A stretch of DNA of 14,570 nucleotides, taken from contig JAFGSL010000648.1 in assembly GCA_016934645.1 (NCBI GenBank), positions 1-14,570 on the forward strand, read 5' to 3'. Within the stretch, counting starts at the first letter, position 1, and the number at the start of each line of letters is the position of its first letter. The position numbers and the translations under genes are program-made. This document shows, one piece after another, positions 7,177 to 14,021 of this stretch. The notes under the pieces are model-generated. The model searched no databases, was not told where the DNA came from, and saw only the letters and a program-made list of their open reading frames with translations. Source of the DNA: Anaerolineae bacterium (GTDB lineage: Bacteria > Chloroflexota > Anaerolineae > B4-G1 > SLSP01).

Positions 7177-7200
7177 GAGAATGAGCGAATGGAGAATCAG
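7177..7200. repeat. GAAT-type heptad array flanking the four-helix gene (3' side)
   Basis: GAGAATG, AGCGAAT and GGAGAAT follow one another. The stop codon of the four-helix-bundle gene (7199-7197) lies at its edge and the iorB ribosome site lies just beyond the other edge. It is in the opposite orientation to the CATTC-type array on the other side of the gene. Confidence 0.55.
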
Positions 7201-7595
7201 CGAGACTGTTGGCGCCGGAGTTCGGTAACGAGGAGTGCCAGTACTTCGTCGAATAACGCCAATCGCTGATCCAGAATATCCTTCGCTAATAGATGCTCGG
7301 CACGCCAATACCAGCCCTTGCTTTCCCTCGCTGAGCCGATAGCAACTCTGAAGAACCAATCACGTTGCTTGCCGTATCCTCTTCCGTGTCCTTCTTCAAG
7401 GTTTGCACTGATAGAGCCTACACTGCGAATCAGTTGCTGGGCGACAGCTTTCCCTCTCGCATCGAGATTCAAAATGTCGCAATCTTGCCAGGCAAGTTCA
7501 TAGGCAAACAACGCTTTGCGATAACCAAAGAATTGCCAGATGGATTCCTTCTTGATCCTGTCGTGAACCGTTTTCTCCCAATCCGCATATTCCAT
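7197..7595 (-). CDS. Four-helix-bundle protein (23S rRNA intervening-sequence / bAvd-like family)
   Basis: 132 aa, typical for this family. It has the family's core features: FGYRKALFAYELAWQDCDIL near the N-terminus, then QLIRSVGSISANLEEGHGRG, then RDWFFRVAIGSARESKGW and a C-terminal helix DQRLALFDEVLALL. Members include proteins encoded in 23S rRNA intervening sequences and accessory proteins of diversity-generating retroelements; the molecular role of most is unknown. ATG at 7595 is chosen because a purine-rich GAGGTGGGA lies directly upstream; the longer frame to 7634 only adds 13 residues read from a repeat array. No reverse transcriptase, variable repeat or rRNA lies nearby, so a retroelement role is not supported here. 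It splits iorA from iorB and sits between inverted heptad arrays, which suggests insertion. Confidence 0.88.
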   Translation of the reverse strand: MEYADWEKTVHDRIKKESIWQFFGYRKALFAYELAWQDCDILNLDARGKAVAQQLIRSVGSISANLEEGHGRGYGKQRDWFFRVAIGSARESKGWYWRAEHLLAKDILDQRLALFDEVLALLVTELRRQQSR

Positions 7596-7610
7596 TCCCA
7601 CCTCACCTAT

Positions 7611-7677
7611 TCGATCATTCTTCCATTTGCTCATTCTTCCATTCTTCCATTCGCCGATTCTTTCATTCGTTCATTGG
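7611..7677. repeat. CATTC-type 7-8 nt repeat array between iorA and the four-helix gene
   Basis: CATTC and CCATTC recur at 7-9 nt steps over about 67 nt. The array covers the iorA stop codon at 7665-7663 and its last codons (MNE), so the end of IorA has been rewritten by the repeat. Read on the other strand it is the GAATG-type unit found at 7177-7200, so the four-helix gene lies between inverted copies. Confidence 0.65.
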
Positions 7678-9471
7678 CGCGATGGCTTGAGTTGGACACA
7701 CCTGCATACACACCGTACATCCCGTACACAGCAGCGGATCAATCGACGACTTTGGCTTGTTATTCGTCGGGTAAATCTCATCGCTTTTGAGGATGGCGGG
7801 GCAGCCGACGCGGAAGCACGCACCGCAGGCGACGCACTTTTCGAGATCGACCTGCATACGCGGCTGGTAATGGAAGTGCGGCGTAAAGACGCACGCCCCA
7901 CGCGCGATCAGCACCGCCGGTCCGTCCTCGTGCTTCAGCGCGGCCCGCAACGCCTTGTTCATCGCGTTTACGTCCCAGGCATCCACCTCTTCGACGTAGG
8001 TGACGCCCATCGCTCGCGCGACCTCGGCGATGTCGATGTGCTCGCCGGCCTCGCCCTGGAGCGTCGTCCCGGTGCCGGGGTGATGCTGCTGGCCCGTCAT
8101 CGCGGTGATGCGGTTGTCGAGCACGGCGACGACGATGTTTGCCCTATTGTAGATGGCGGACGCGAGTGGGGCCATCCCGGAGTGGAAGAAGGTGCTATCG
8201 CCGATGGTGGCGACGATGCCTTCCTGCCCGCCGGCCTGCTTGAAGCCGTGCGCCATCCCGACGCTCGCCCCCATTGAAATCAGCATATCCATCGCCTCGA
8301 ATGGCGGCAATACCCCCATCGAGTAGCAGCCGATGTCGCCAGCGATGACGGTCTTGCGCTTGTTGCGGCTCATCGTATAGAAGAAGGCGCGGTGCGGGCA
8401 GCCGGGACACAGCGCGGGAGGTCGCGGCGGAACGGTAATCGGTGATTCGTAATCCGTTATTCGTAATTCGTCATTCGCGATCAATCCGGCTGTGATTGCG
8501 CCTTGCTGCACCTTCGCCAGGGTCAACTCGCCACACAGCGGGAAGATATCCTTGCCGTAGGCCACCGCAATGCCTGCTGCTTTAAGTTGATCTTCGATGA
8601 AGGGGTCGAGTTCCTCGATGACGATCAATATTTTTACTTGTGCGGCGAAGTCGCGGATGGCCTGCACCGGCAATGGGTAGCTCATTCCTAGCTTGAGAAT
8701 GGAGGCGCGGGGCAACACTTCGCGTGCGTACTGGTAGGCGATGCCTGTGGTCACGATGCCGAGAGCTTTATCGTACCACTCGATGCGGTTGACGCCCCGC
8801 TCGAAGGCCGTCGTCTCGCTCCACTGCCCCACATCCAACAACCGCTGTTCAATGACGGGATGTCGCATCCGCGCAATGGCAGGCAGGATGACGCGCGTGA
8901 TCTGTTCTTCGCGCTCAAAGGGTGGGAGGGGCTGGAACTCACGTTTGTCGGGTACAGTCGCTTCCACAGCGGACTTGGAATGTGAAAGGCGCGTCGTTGA
9001 GCGCATCAACACTGGTGTCTGAAACTGCTCGCTCACGTCCAGCGCCACACCCATAAACTGCCGGGCTTCCTCGCTGTCGGCGGGATCGAAGCATGGGAAC
9101 TTGCCGAAGCGCGCGTACTGGCGGTTGTCCTGCTCGTTCTGCGAGGAGAACGCGCCAGGATCGTCGGCGCTGATCAGCACCAGACCACCCTTCACCCCCG
9201 TGTATGACACCGACAGCAGGCTGTCGGCGGCAACGTTCACGCCGACGTGCTTCATCACCGCGATGGTGCGCGCGCCACCGAAGGACGCGCCGATGGCGTT
9301 GTCCAATGCCACCTTCTCGTTACTCGCCCACTCGGCTTTGACGCCGGGATAGCGCGCGAAGTTTTCGAGGATTTCTGTGGAGGGCGTCCCTGGATAGGCC
9401 GAGGCGTACTGCACGCCCGCCTCCCATGCGCCCAGGGCAAAAGCTTCGTTGCCGGAAAGTAGTCGTTTCAT
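7663..9471 (-). CDS. iorA: Indolepyruvate:ferredoxin oxidoreductase, alpha subunit
   Basis: 602 aa. Residues 1-~170 are the pyrimidine-type 2-oxoacid oxidoreductase domain (LLSGNEAFALGAWEAG, YPGTPSTEI). A middle domain follows to ~330, then the thiamine-pyrophosphate domain with ALCPGCPHRAFFY, GDIGCYSMG and GDS at 424-426 followed by VLDN. The C-terminus is a two-cluster ferredoxin domain: C546, C549, C552 and C557 (CX2CX2CX4CP), then C582, C585, C588 and C592 (CX2CX2CX3CP). The enzyme decarboxylates aryl-pyruvates on TPP, passes electrons through the clusters to ferredoxin and makes aryl-acetyl-CoA with IorB. The frame extends to 9603, but ATG 9471 is chosen: AGGAGG with a 6-nt gap precedes it, MKRLLSGNEA is the family N-terminus, and the promoter lies upstream. 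Residues 332-346 are encoded by an in-frame heptad array. Confidence 0.94.
   Translation of the reverse strand: MKRLLSGNEAFALGAWEAGVQYASAYPGTPSTEILENFARYPGVKAEWASNEKVALDNAIGASFGGARTIAVMKHVGVNVAADSLLSVSYTGVKGGLVLISADDPGAFSSQNEQDNRQYARFGKFPCFDPADSEEARQFMGVALDVSEQFQTPVLMRSTTRLSHSKSAVEATVPDKREFQPLPPFEREEQITRVILPAIARMRHPVIEQRLLDVGQWSETTAFERGVNRIEWYDKALGIVTTGIAYQYAREVLPRASILKLGMSYPLPVQAIRDFAAQVKILIVIEELDPFIEDQLKAAGIAVAYGKDIFPLCGELTLAKVQQGAITAGLIANDELRITDYESPITVPPRPPALCPGCPHRAFFYTMSRNKRKTVIAGDIGCYSMGVLPPFEAMDMLISMGASVGMAHGFKQAGGQEGIVATIGDSTFFHSGMAPLASAIYNRANIVVAVLDNRITAMTGQQHHPGTGTTLQGEAGEHIDIAEVARAMGVTYVEEVDAWDVNAMNKALRAALKHEDGPAVLIARGACVFTPHFHYQPRMQVDLEKCVACGACFRVGCPAILKSDEIYPTNNKPKSSIDPLLCTGCTVCMQVCPTQAIAPMNE
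8437..8478 (-). repeat. In-frame six-unit heptad array inside iorA
   Basis: Read on the coding strand the units are GCGAATG, ACGAATT, ACGAATA, ACGGATT, ACGAATC and ACCGATT: six 7-mers, 42 nt, 14 codons, so the frame is kept. They encode ANDELRITDYESPI (332-345), in which two seven-residue periods are visible (NDELRIT, DYESPIT). It lies in the linker before the TPP domain. The same unit type (ATTCG/CGAAT) occurs at 13972-14006 outside any gene. Confidence 0.85.
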
Positions 9472-9550
9472 CCAATGCCTCCTTAAGAAGGGATGGAGAT
9501 TTGGAGGTGGGGTACACCCGCCCTCAAACTTTCTCTTCCCTATTTGGGTT

Positions 9551-9578
9551 ATTGTAGTGACAAGGTACGTTCTGTCTA
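9551..9578 (-). promoter_or_regulatory. Promoter of the iorA - four-helix - iorB operon
   Basis: On the minus strand TAGACA (9578-9573, five of six consensus bases) is followed after 16 nt by TACAAT (9556-9551, five of six). Transcription would start near 9544 and give a leader of about 73 nt before ATG 9471. Confidence 0.5.
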
Positions 9579-9641
9579 GCGGAAATAGGTCATTCTGTAG
9601 CAAATGTTACCTTGGTTTATGATCTATGGACAAGTGATAGG

Positions 9642-9669
9642 TTGCGCCTTCTGCTACTATAGATATAAT
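9642..9669 (+). promoter_or_regulatory. Promoter of the helicase-associated-domain gene
   Basis: A perfect TATAAT at 9664-9669 with TTGCGC at 9642-9647 and a 16-nt spacer. It diverges from the ior promoter, with about 63 nt between the two -35 boxes. The start point would be near 9676, just before the palindromic operator. Confidence 0.55.
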
Positions 9670-9689
9670 CAGTTTGTACGTTGTGGTCC

Positions 9690-9713
9690 GTCAATTTAAT
9701 TGACATGTCAATT
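9690..9713. promoter_or_regulatory. Overlapping palindromic operator, three GTCAATT half-sites
   Basis: GTCAATT-T-AATTGAC (9690-9704) is a perfect 7-bp inverted repeat. Its right half-site also forms a perfect 16-bp palindrome AATTGACATGTCAATT (9698-9713) with a third half-site. The sites lie 14-37 nt after the predicted start point of the downstream gene, a position suited to repression. The binding protein is not identifiable from the window. Confidence 0.6.
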
Positions 9714-9762
9714 TAGATGGTGTTCCAACGTTAAAACGCTGATTCGCTTCTGGTTATCGGAA

Positions 9763-11403
9763 ATGGCCTTGCGCACATTCTATCAAACGCTTCTCGACAG
9801 CGACCTAGCGCGTCTGCAGGTGATTGCCCAGCAGTGGGATATATCGTTGATCGCCGAACGTAAATCCGATGTCGCGGCGGAACTGGCGGATGCGATGGTG
9901 CACATCGAATCCGTGGAGCGCGTCCTTGCTGGGCTCGATGCCGACGTGCGCGCAGCTTTGGATGATCTGTTGCGACGGGATGGGGCGATGCCTTGGGCTA
10001 TCTTCACCCGTCGCTGGGGGGAACTTCGCGCCGTTGGACCGGGGCGCTTGGAACGTGAGGAACTGTGGCGCACGCCAGTCTCGGCGGTCGAGCACTTGTG
10101 GTATCTGGGATTGGTGCAGCGTGCTTTTGCGGCGTGGCCTGTTGGTCAGGTAGAAATGGCGTTTGTGCCGGAAGAATTGCACCTGTATATGCCCATCCCT
10201 GCGCCATTGGAAGTCGCGCCGCCGTCGCCGGCAACACCGCCCGAGCATCAGGTTCCCGGGACCGATGTGTTGGCCGATGACTTGGTGACGTTGTTCGCGG
10301 CGCTGCAAATGGAGACGCTCGGTCCGGCCGTGGCGGATGAAAAGACGGCGTGGATACGACTGCCGGTGGCGAGTTCGCTACTGGAAACGCTGGCACTGGA
10401 ACAAGGGTGGCTTCGCCGCGATGAGCAGGATGTGCTGCGCCCGGTCGCTGAGCCGATGCTGGCATGGCTGCAAGCGGATAGCTGGTCGCAGTGGGCGACG
10501 CTGGCCCGTGCGTGGGTGGAAAGCACCCGGTGGAACGATCTTGCTGCCGTTCCCACGCTGCATCCCGATCCGGTGCGCGAATGGCCTGCTGAATCACGTT
10601 CCGTGCGTCAGGTGTTTCTCGATCTGTTGCGCCACTGCGCGCCCGACGCCTGGTATACACTGGCAGAGTTCGTTGCCTTTGTGCGTGAACAGAATATGGA
10701 CTTTCTGCGCCCGGACGGGGATTACGATGCTTGGGCGCTGCGCGATGCGACAACCGAGAAGCCTCTGCGCGGCATCGAGGCCTGGGATGCTATCGAAGGC
10801 GCGTGGATTGCCTTTGTGCTCACCGGTCCACTTTTCTGGTTGGGAATGGTCGACCTGGGAGGCGCTACGTCGAGTAGCGCGCCCACGCATTTTCGTCTGA
10901 GTACGGCAGGCGCAGCGCTGTTGGGACTTGGTGATCCACCAGTTTTGCCGGAACCGCCGTCACTACACCTGAGCGAGGATGGCGTGATCACCGTGCCGCT
11001 GCGTTGTCGCTACGTGCGTTTTCAGGTTCGCCGGATTGCGCGCCCGTTGGAGTGGGATCAGGACTATCGTTACCGGCTTACGCCCGCGTCTTTGATGTCA
11101 GCGCGGCAGCAGCGCATTCCGGTCGCACGCATTTTGACATTTCTGGAAGAGGCGACGGGGCAGAAGCTCTCGGCGCATTTACGTACCGCTATTGAAAGCG
11201 CCTATCAAGGTGGCGAGCCGGTGCGGCTGGAGCAGGTGTGGCTGCTGCGCGCGCCCGATCCGGCGTTGTTGGAGGATCCGGCGTTGCGCCGTTTCATCCG
11301 CGAGTCGCCTGGCGAGGGGCTGGCGATCATCCGCGCCTCCGATCGTGCCAAAGTACTGGCGGCGCTAGCGCGTAATGGCATTTTGCCGGAGACGGATATC
11401 TAG
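9763..11403 (+). CDS. Helicase-associated-domain protein (XPB/Ssl2-like C-terminal domain family), function unknown
   Basis: 546 aa from ATG 9763. The N-terminal ~140 residues (ALRTFYQTLLDSDLARL, then VERVLAGLDADVRAALDDLL, then GAMPWAIFTRRWGELRAVGPG) match the architecture of large Chloroflexota proteins annotated as helicase-associated-domain proteins. A Pro/Ala-rich linker spans ~143-165. The last ~130 residues (YVRFQVRRIARPL..., YRYRLTPASLMSA, GIRAS-like IIRASDRAKVLAAL) resemble the Helicase_C_3 type domain. No Walker A motif is visible, so it is not a helicase by itself. A longer TTG start at 9700 is rejected because it falls inside the operator. The ribosome site before 9763 is weak (CGGAA). 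It has its own promoter and operator; galK follows after 99 nt. Confidence 0.7.
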   Translation: MALRTFYQTLLDSDLARLQVIAQQWDISLIAERKSDVAAELADAMVHIESVERVLAGLDADVRAALDDLLRRDGAMPWAIFTRRWGELRAVGPGRLEREELWRTPVSAVEHLWYLGLVQRAFAAWPVGQVEMAFVPEELHLYMPIPAPLEVAPPSPATPPEHQVPGTDVLADDLVTLFAALQMETLGPAVADEKTAWIRLPVASSLLETLALEQGWLRRDEQDVLRPVAEPMLAWLQADSWSQWATLARAWVESTRWNDLAAVPTLHPDPVREWPAESRSVRQVFLDLLRHCAPDAWYTLAEFVAFVREQNMDFLRPDGDYDAWALRDATTEKPLRGIEAWDAIEGAWIAFVLTGPLFWLGMVDLGGATSSSAPTHFRLSTAGAALLGLGDPPVLPEPPSLHLSEDGVITVPLRCRYVRFQVRRIARPLEWDQDYRYRLTPASLMSARQQRIPVARILTFLEEATGQKLSAHLRTAIESAYQGGEPVRLEQVWLLRAPDPALLEDPALRRFIRESPGEGLAIIRASDRAKVLAALARNGILPETDI

Positions 11404-11465
11404 TAGACGGCAGACAGTAGACGGTAGACGGGAAGGAAAATCCCCTGTTTACTGTTTACCGTCGC
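11403..11465. repeat. Nine-unit heptad array forming an inverted repeat before galK
   Basis: The units GTAGACG, GCAGACA, GTAGACG and GTAGACG are followed by GGAAGGA, AAATCCC, CTGTTTA, CTGTTTA and CCGTCGC, all in one 7-nt phase. The left arm (11413-11432) and right arm (11443-11463) are reverse complements except for A/G transitions, which are G-U pairs in RNA, and one bulge. That gives a stem of about 20 pairs and a 10-nt loop. The first G belongs to the TAG stop codon of the upstream gene. A second small hairpin (GCGCGAA/TTCGCGC, 11464-11479) follows. No T-run follows, so rho-independent termination is uncertain. Confidence 0.75.
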
Positions 11466-11502
11466 GCGAAGATTCGCGCCCTGTCTACCCAAAGGGGGAC
11501 TT

Positions 11503-12693
11503 ATGGCTGAACACGCATTACACAAAAAGGTGACGCAATCTTATACTGCTCGTTTCCAGCGACCACCGCAACTCGTGGTTCGCGCGCCTGGACGGGTCAA
11601 CCTCATCGGCGAGCACACCGATTACAACGATGGATTTGTGTTGCCGGTGGCCGTTGATCAGGCGGCGTGGCTGGCGGTTGGCGTGGCTGACGAGTCGTTG
11701 ACGACGGTGCGCGCGCTCGACATCAAAAACGATGAGGCAGTTTTCTCGACAACGGCGTCGCCAGCCTCAGTGGGTGGGTGGGCTGATTATCCGAAAGGTG
11801 TTTTGTGGGCCTTTCTCGAGCGTGGACTCCAGCCTTCTGCTATCAACGCGGTGCTGGCTTCCGATGTACCGGTCGGCGCGGGGATGTCGTCCTCGGCAGC
11901 GATTGAGTTGGCGTTTGCCTTTGCGTGGTCCACACTGGGCAACTTCGATATTTCACTTTCCGATCTGGCGCTGCTGTGCCAGAAGGCAGAGAACCAGTAC
12001 GTGGGTGTGAATTGCGGTATCATGGATCAGATGATCAGCGCGTGCGGCAAGGCTGGTCACGCGATGATGCTCGACTCACGCTCGCTTGAACGGCGCTACT
12101 TCCCGATGCCCGAGGGCGTTGCCATTGTTGTGTCCGACAGCATGGTACGCCGTTCGCTGGCTTCATCGGAGTACAACGTGCGCCGGGCGCAGTGTGAACA
12201 GGCGGTCGGACATTTGCAGGCTAATCTGCCGGAGGTCAGGGCCTTACGGGATGTATCGATGCGCGAGCTAGAGCAGTTTGGGCGCGATCTGCCGGAAGTT
12301 GTATACCGGCGTGCGCGGCACATCATCACGGAAAACGCCCGGGTGGTGAAGTTTGCCCGCGCGCTCTACGCTGGCGACATCGAGACAGCCGGTACATTGA
12401 TGGTCGAAGGCCATCGCAGTCTGCGCGACGACTACGAGGTGAGTGCGCCGGAATTGGACGCGCTGGTCGAGGCCGCGACGGAAGTTCCTGGTTGCTACGG
12501 TGCGCGGTTGACCGGCGCAGGATTTGGTGGGTGTACCATTGCTCTGGTAGCTGAGGCTGCTGTTCCCGAATTCAAAGCCCACATTGCCAAGGCTTACGAC
12601 GAGCGGTTCGGCAAACAGCCCGCTGTCTACGTCACGCATCCGGCTGACGGCGTTGCCGCCATCCAACGACACGATTACGGCAGTGATTTTTAA
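11503..12693 (+). CDS. galK: Galactokinase
   Basis: 396 aa, the normal length for bacterial GalK. It phosphorylates alpha-D-galactose at C1 with ATP, the first step of the Leloir pathway after mutarotation, in the cytosol. All three GHMP-kinase motifs are visible: the galactokinase signature GRVNLIGEHTDYN with R31, E37, H38 and D40; the ATP loop VGAGMSSSAA (124-133); and LTGAGFGGC (336-344). The catalytic base is D175 in NCGIMDQ. AAGGGGG lies 5-6 nt before ATG. No galT, galE or galactosidase gene is in the window, so it is not part of a visible gal operon. It follows the helicase-associated gene after a hairpin array and is followed by two strong hairpins, so it may be monocistronic. Confidence 0.96.
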   Translation: MAEHALHKKVTQSYTARFQRPPQLVVRAPGRVNLIGEHTDYNDGFVLPVAVDQAAWLAVGVADESLTTVRALDIKNDEAVFSTTASPASVGGWADYPKGVLWAFLERGLQPSAINAVLASDVPVGAGMSSSAAIELAFAFAWSTLGNFDISLSDLALLCQKAENQYVGVNCGIMDQMISACGKAGHAMMLDSRSLERRYFPMPEGVAIVVSDSMVRRSLASSEYNVRRAQCEQAVGHLQANLPEVRALRDVSMRELEQFGRDLPEVVYRRARHIITENARVVKFARALYAGDIETAGTLMVEGHRSLRDDYEVSAPELDALVEAATEVPGCYGARLTGAGFGGCTIALVAEAAVPEFKAHIAKAYDERFGKQPAVYVTHPADGVAAIQRHDYGSDF

Positions 12694-12718
12694 AGACTCA
12701 GTGGATCTAATTTTGCTC

Positions 12719-12764
12719 GGTCTGGATCGCCGATCCAGACCAGAACGGGGATCTGGTGATCCCC
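12719..12764 (+). terminator. Tandem hairpins downstream of galK
   Basis: GGTCTGGATC-GCC-GATCCAGACC (12719-12741) is a perfect 10-bp stem with a 3-nt loop. Five nt later GGGGATC-TGGT-GATCCCC (12747-12764) is a perfect 7-bp stem with a 4-nt loop. Only a weak T-rich stretch (CATTTTGTG) follows about 6 nt later. They probably terminate or protect the galK transcript. Confidence 0.55.
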
Positions 12765-12788
12765 TTGGAGCATTTTGTGATCTATTGA

Positions 12789-12828
12789 GACTATGTGACT
12801 ATCGGACTAAAGATTAACTGACTATTCA
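12789..12828. repeat. GACTA repeat array, period 8 nt
   Basis: GACTATGT, GACTATCG, GACTAAAG and, after a decayed unit, GACTATTC. It ends 2 nt before the ribosome site AAGGAG (12831-12836) of the next gene. The core word is the same as at 352-395. Confidence 0.7.
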
Positions 12829-12842
12829 CAAAGGAGCGGAAT

Positions 12843-13925
12843 ATGAACATAGGCATTCCTAAGGAACGGCTCTGTGGAGAGGAACGCGTTGGGTTGACGC
12901 CAGCCGGCGTCGGCTTGTTGACAAAGGACGGCCACAAGTGCTATGTGGAAGTAGGTGCCGGTTCCGGAGCCGGTTTTGATGACTATGATTATGAGCGCAT
13001 GGGCGCAACGCTTTTACCGACCGGTGAGGAAGTCTATGCCAACAGTTCGCTGGTGCTCAAAGTGTTGCGACCCACATTGGAGGAAATTAACTGGATGCCC
13101 GTCGGCCAGACTTTTATGTGCTTCCTCGGACTGATGTCGCTTCCTCAGGCAGAAGTCGATGAGCTCAAAAAGCATAGGGTGACCGCCATTGCTTACGAGA
13201 TGATCTCTAAAGATGGTCGCGACTTCCCCATCCTCAAAACTATGAGCGAAATTGCCGGACGCCTGGCACCATACATCGCCGGAACACTGCTGATGCGCAC
13301 CAATGGCGGGCGGGGCGTGTTGTTGAACGGTACGCCGGGTGTCTCTGCTGGTGAGGTGGTGATCCTGGGGGGCGGAACGTTGGGCATGAACGCCGCGCGC
13401 GCTTTCGTTGGATTGGGCGCGAAGGTCTTTATCCTTAGCCGTTCACTGGATCGGCTGCGCTATCTGGAGGAATATTTCCAGGGACGCGTGACTACGATGA
13501 TCGATCACGATTTCAACGTGGCCTACACCACGCGCTTTGCCGATGTGGTTATAGGTGCGGTGCGCGATCCGGGCAAACGCTCGCCGGTGGTGATCACCCG
13601 TGAGATGCTGCGCATGATGCGCCGAGGCGCGGTCATCATGGACTTTGCCATTGATCATGGCGGCTGTGCGGAGACAAGCTGTGCCACCTCCTTTGATAAT
13701 CCTACCTATATTGAAGAAGATGTGGTGCATTATTGCGTCCCCAACGTGCCCGGCGGCGTGCCGCGCACCTCGACGCACGCTTTCAACAACGCCGCGTGGT
13801 CTTACATCCAGCATATCACCAACATGGGACCGGTGTCTGCCTTTGCGCAAAACGATGCTTTGCGCAATGGCGTCGCCATTCGCAACGGTGAGATCATCGA
13901 ACCGCAGTTCACCCCACGCCACTAA
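12843..13925 (+). CDS. Alanine dehydrogenase / PNT-family oxidoreductase with altered active site
   Basis: 360 aa, aligning end to end with alanine dehydrogenases (~370 aa). Shared features are MNIGIPKE, RVGLTPAG with R15, K73 in LVLKVLRP, TAIAYEM, a Rossmann motif LGGGTLGMNAAR (GGGTLG at 176-181), AIDHGGC with D271, and VHYCVPNVPGGVPRTST. Two differences stand out. The catalytic His of TYLHLAA is replaced (CFLGLMS, G96). The Asp after beta-strand 2 that binds the NAD ribose is replaced by Ser-Arg (S199, R200), which suggests NADP(H). It is not the full transhydrogenase alpha subunit and no pntB partner is present. AAGGAG lies 6 nt before ATG. It is followed by an ETF beta gene in the same direction, which hints at a redox role. 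I recognise the family but would not assign alanine as the substrate. Confidence 0.82.
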   Translation: MNIGIPKERLCGEERVGLTPAGVGLLTKDGHKCYVEVGAGSGAGFDDYDYERMGATLLPTGEEVYANSSLVLKVLRPTLEEINWMPVGQTFMCFLGLMSLPQAEVDELKKHRVTAIAYEMISKDGRDFPILKTMSEIAGRLAPYIAGTLLMRTNGGRGVLLNGTPGVSAGEVVILGGGTLGMNAARAFVGLGAKVFILSRSLDRLRYLEEYFQGRVTTMIDHDFNVAYTTRFADVVIGAVRDPGKRSPVVITREMLRMMRRGAVIMDFAIDHGGCAETSCATSFDNPTYIEEDVVHYCVPNVPGGVPRTSTHAFNNAAWSYIQHITNMGPVSAFAQNDALRNGVAIRNGEIIEPQFTPRH

Positions 13926-13938
13926 TGTGCCCAAAGAC

Positions 13939-13959
13939 CGGGATTTGGGAAGAATCCCG
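13939..13959 (+). terminator. Weak hairpin after the alanine-dehydrogenase-like gene
   Basis: CGGGATT (13939-13945) and AATCCCG (13953-13959) form a 7-bp stem with a 7-nt loop 14 nt after the stop codon. The following CCTTTCG is not a real T-run, so it may only attenuate read-through into the ETF gene. Confidence 0.35.
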
Positions 13960-13971
13960 CCTTTCGCGTTC

Positions 13972-14006
13972 GTTATTCACAATTCGCGATTCGTAATTCG
14001 CAATTT
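13972..14006. repeat. Five-unit ATTC heptad array upstream of the ETF gene
   Basis: GTTATTC, ACAATTC, GCGATTC, GTAATTC and GCAATTT fill 35 nt exactly. It ends 4 nt before the ribosome site. The unit matches the array inside iorA read on the opposite strand. Confidence 0.8.
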
Positions 14007-14021
14007 ATAAGGAGGTGGAAT

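Noticed and set aside
7197..7595. Diversity-generating retroelement around the four-helix (bAvd-like) gene
   Set aside because: No reverse transcriptase, template repeat or variable repeat is present in the window.
7596..7634. 13-residue N-terminal extension of the four-helix protein
   Set aside because: It is read from the heptad array and lacks a ribosome site; ATG 7595 has a purine-rich site and the family-like start.
9474..9603. Longer N-terminus of IorA starting at 9603
   Set aside because: MKRLLSGNEA at 9471 is the family start with an ideal AGGAGG; the extension runs through the predicted promoter.
9700..9762. TTG start at 9700 for the helicase-associated gene
   Set aside because: It lies inside the palindromic operator, has no ribosome site, and the extra residues do not match the family N-terminus.
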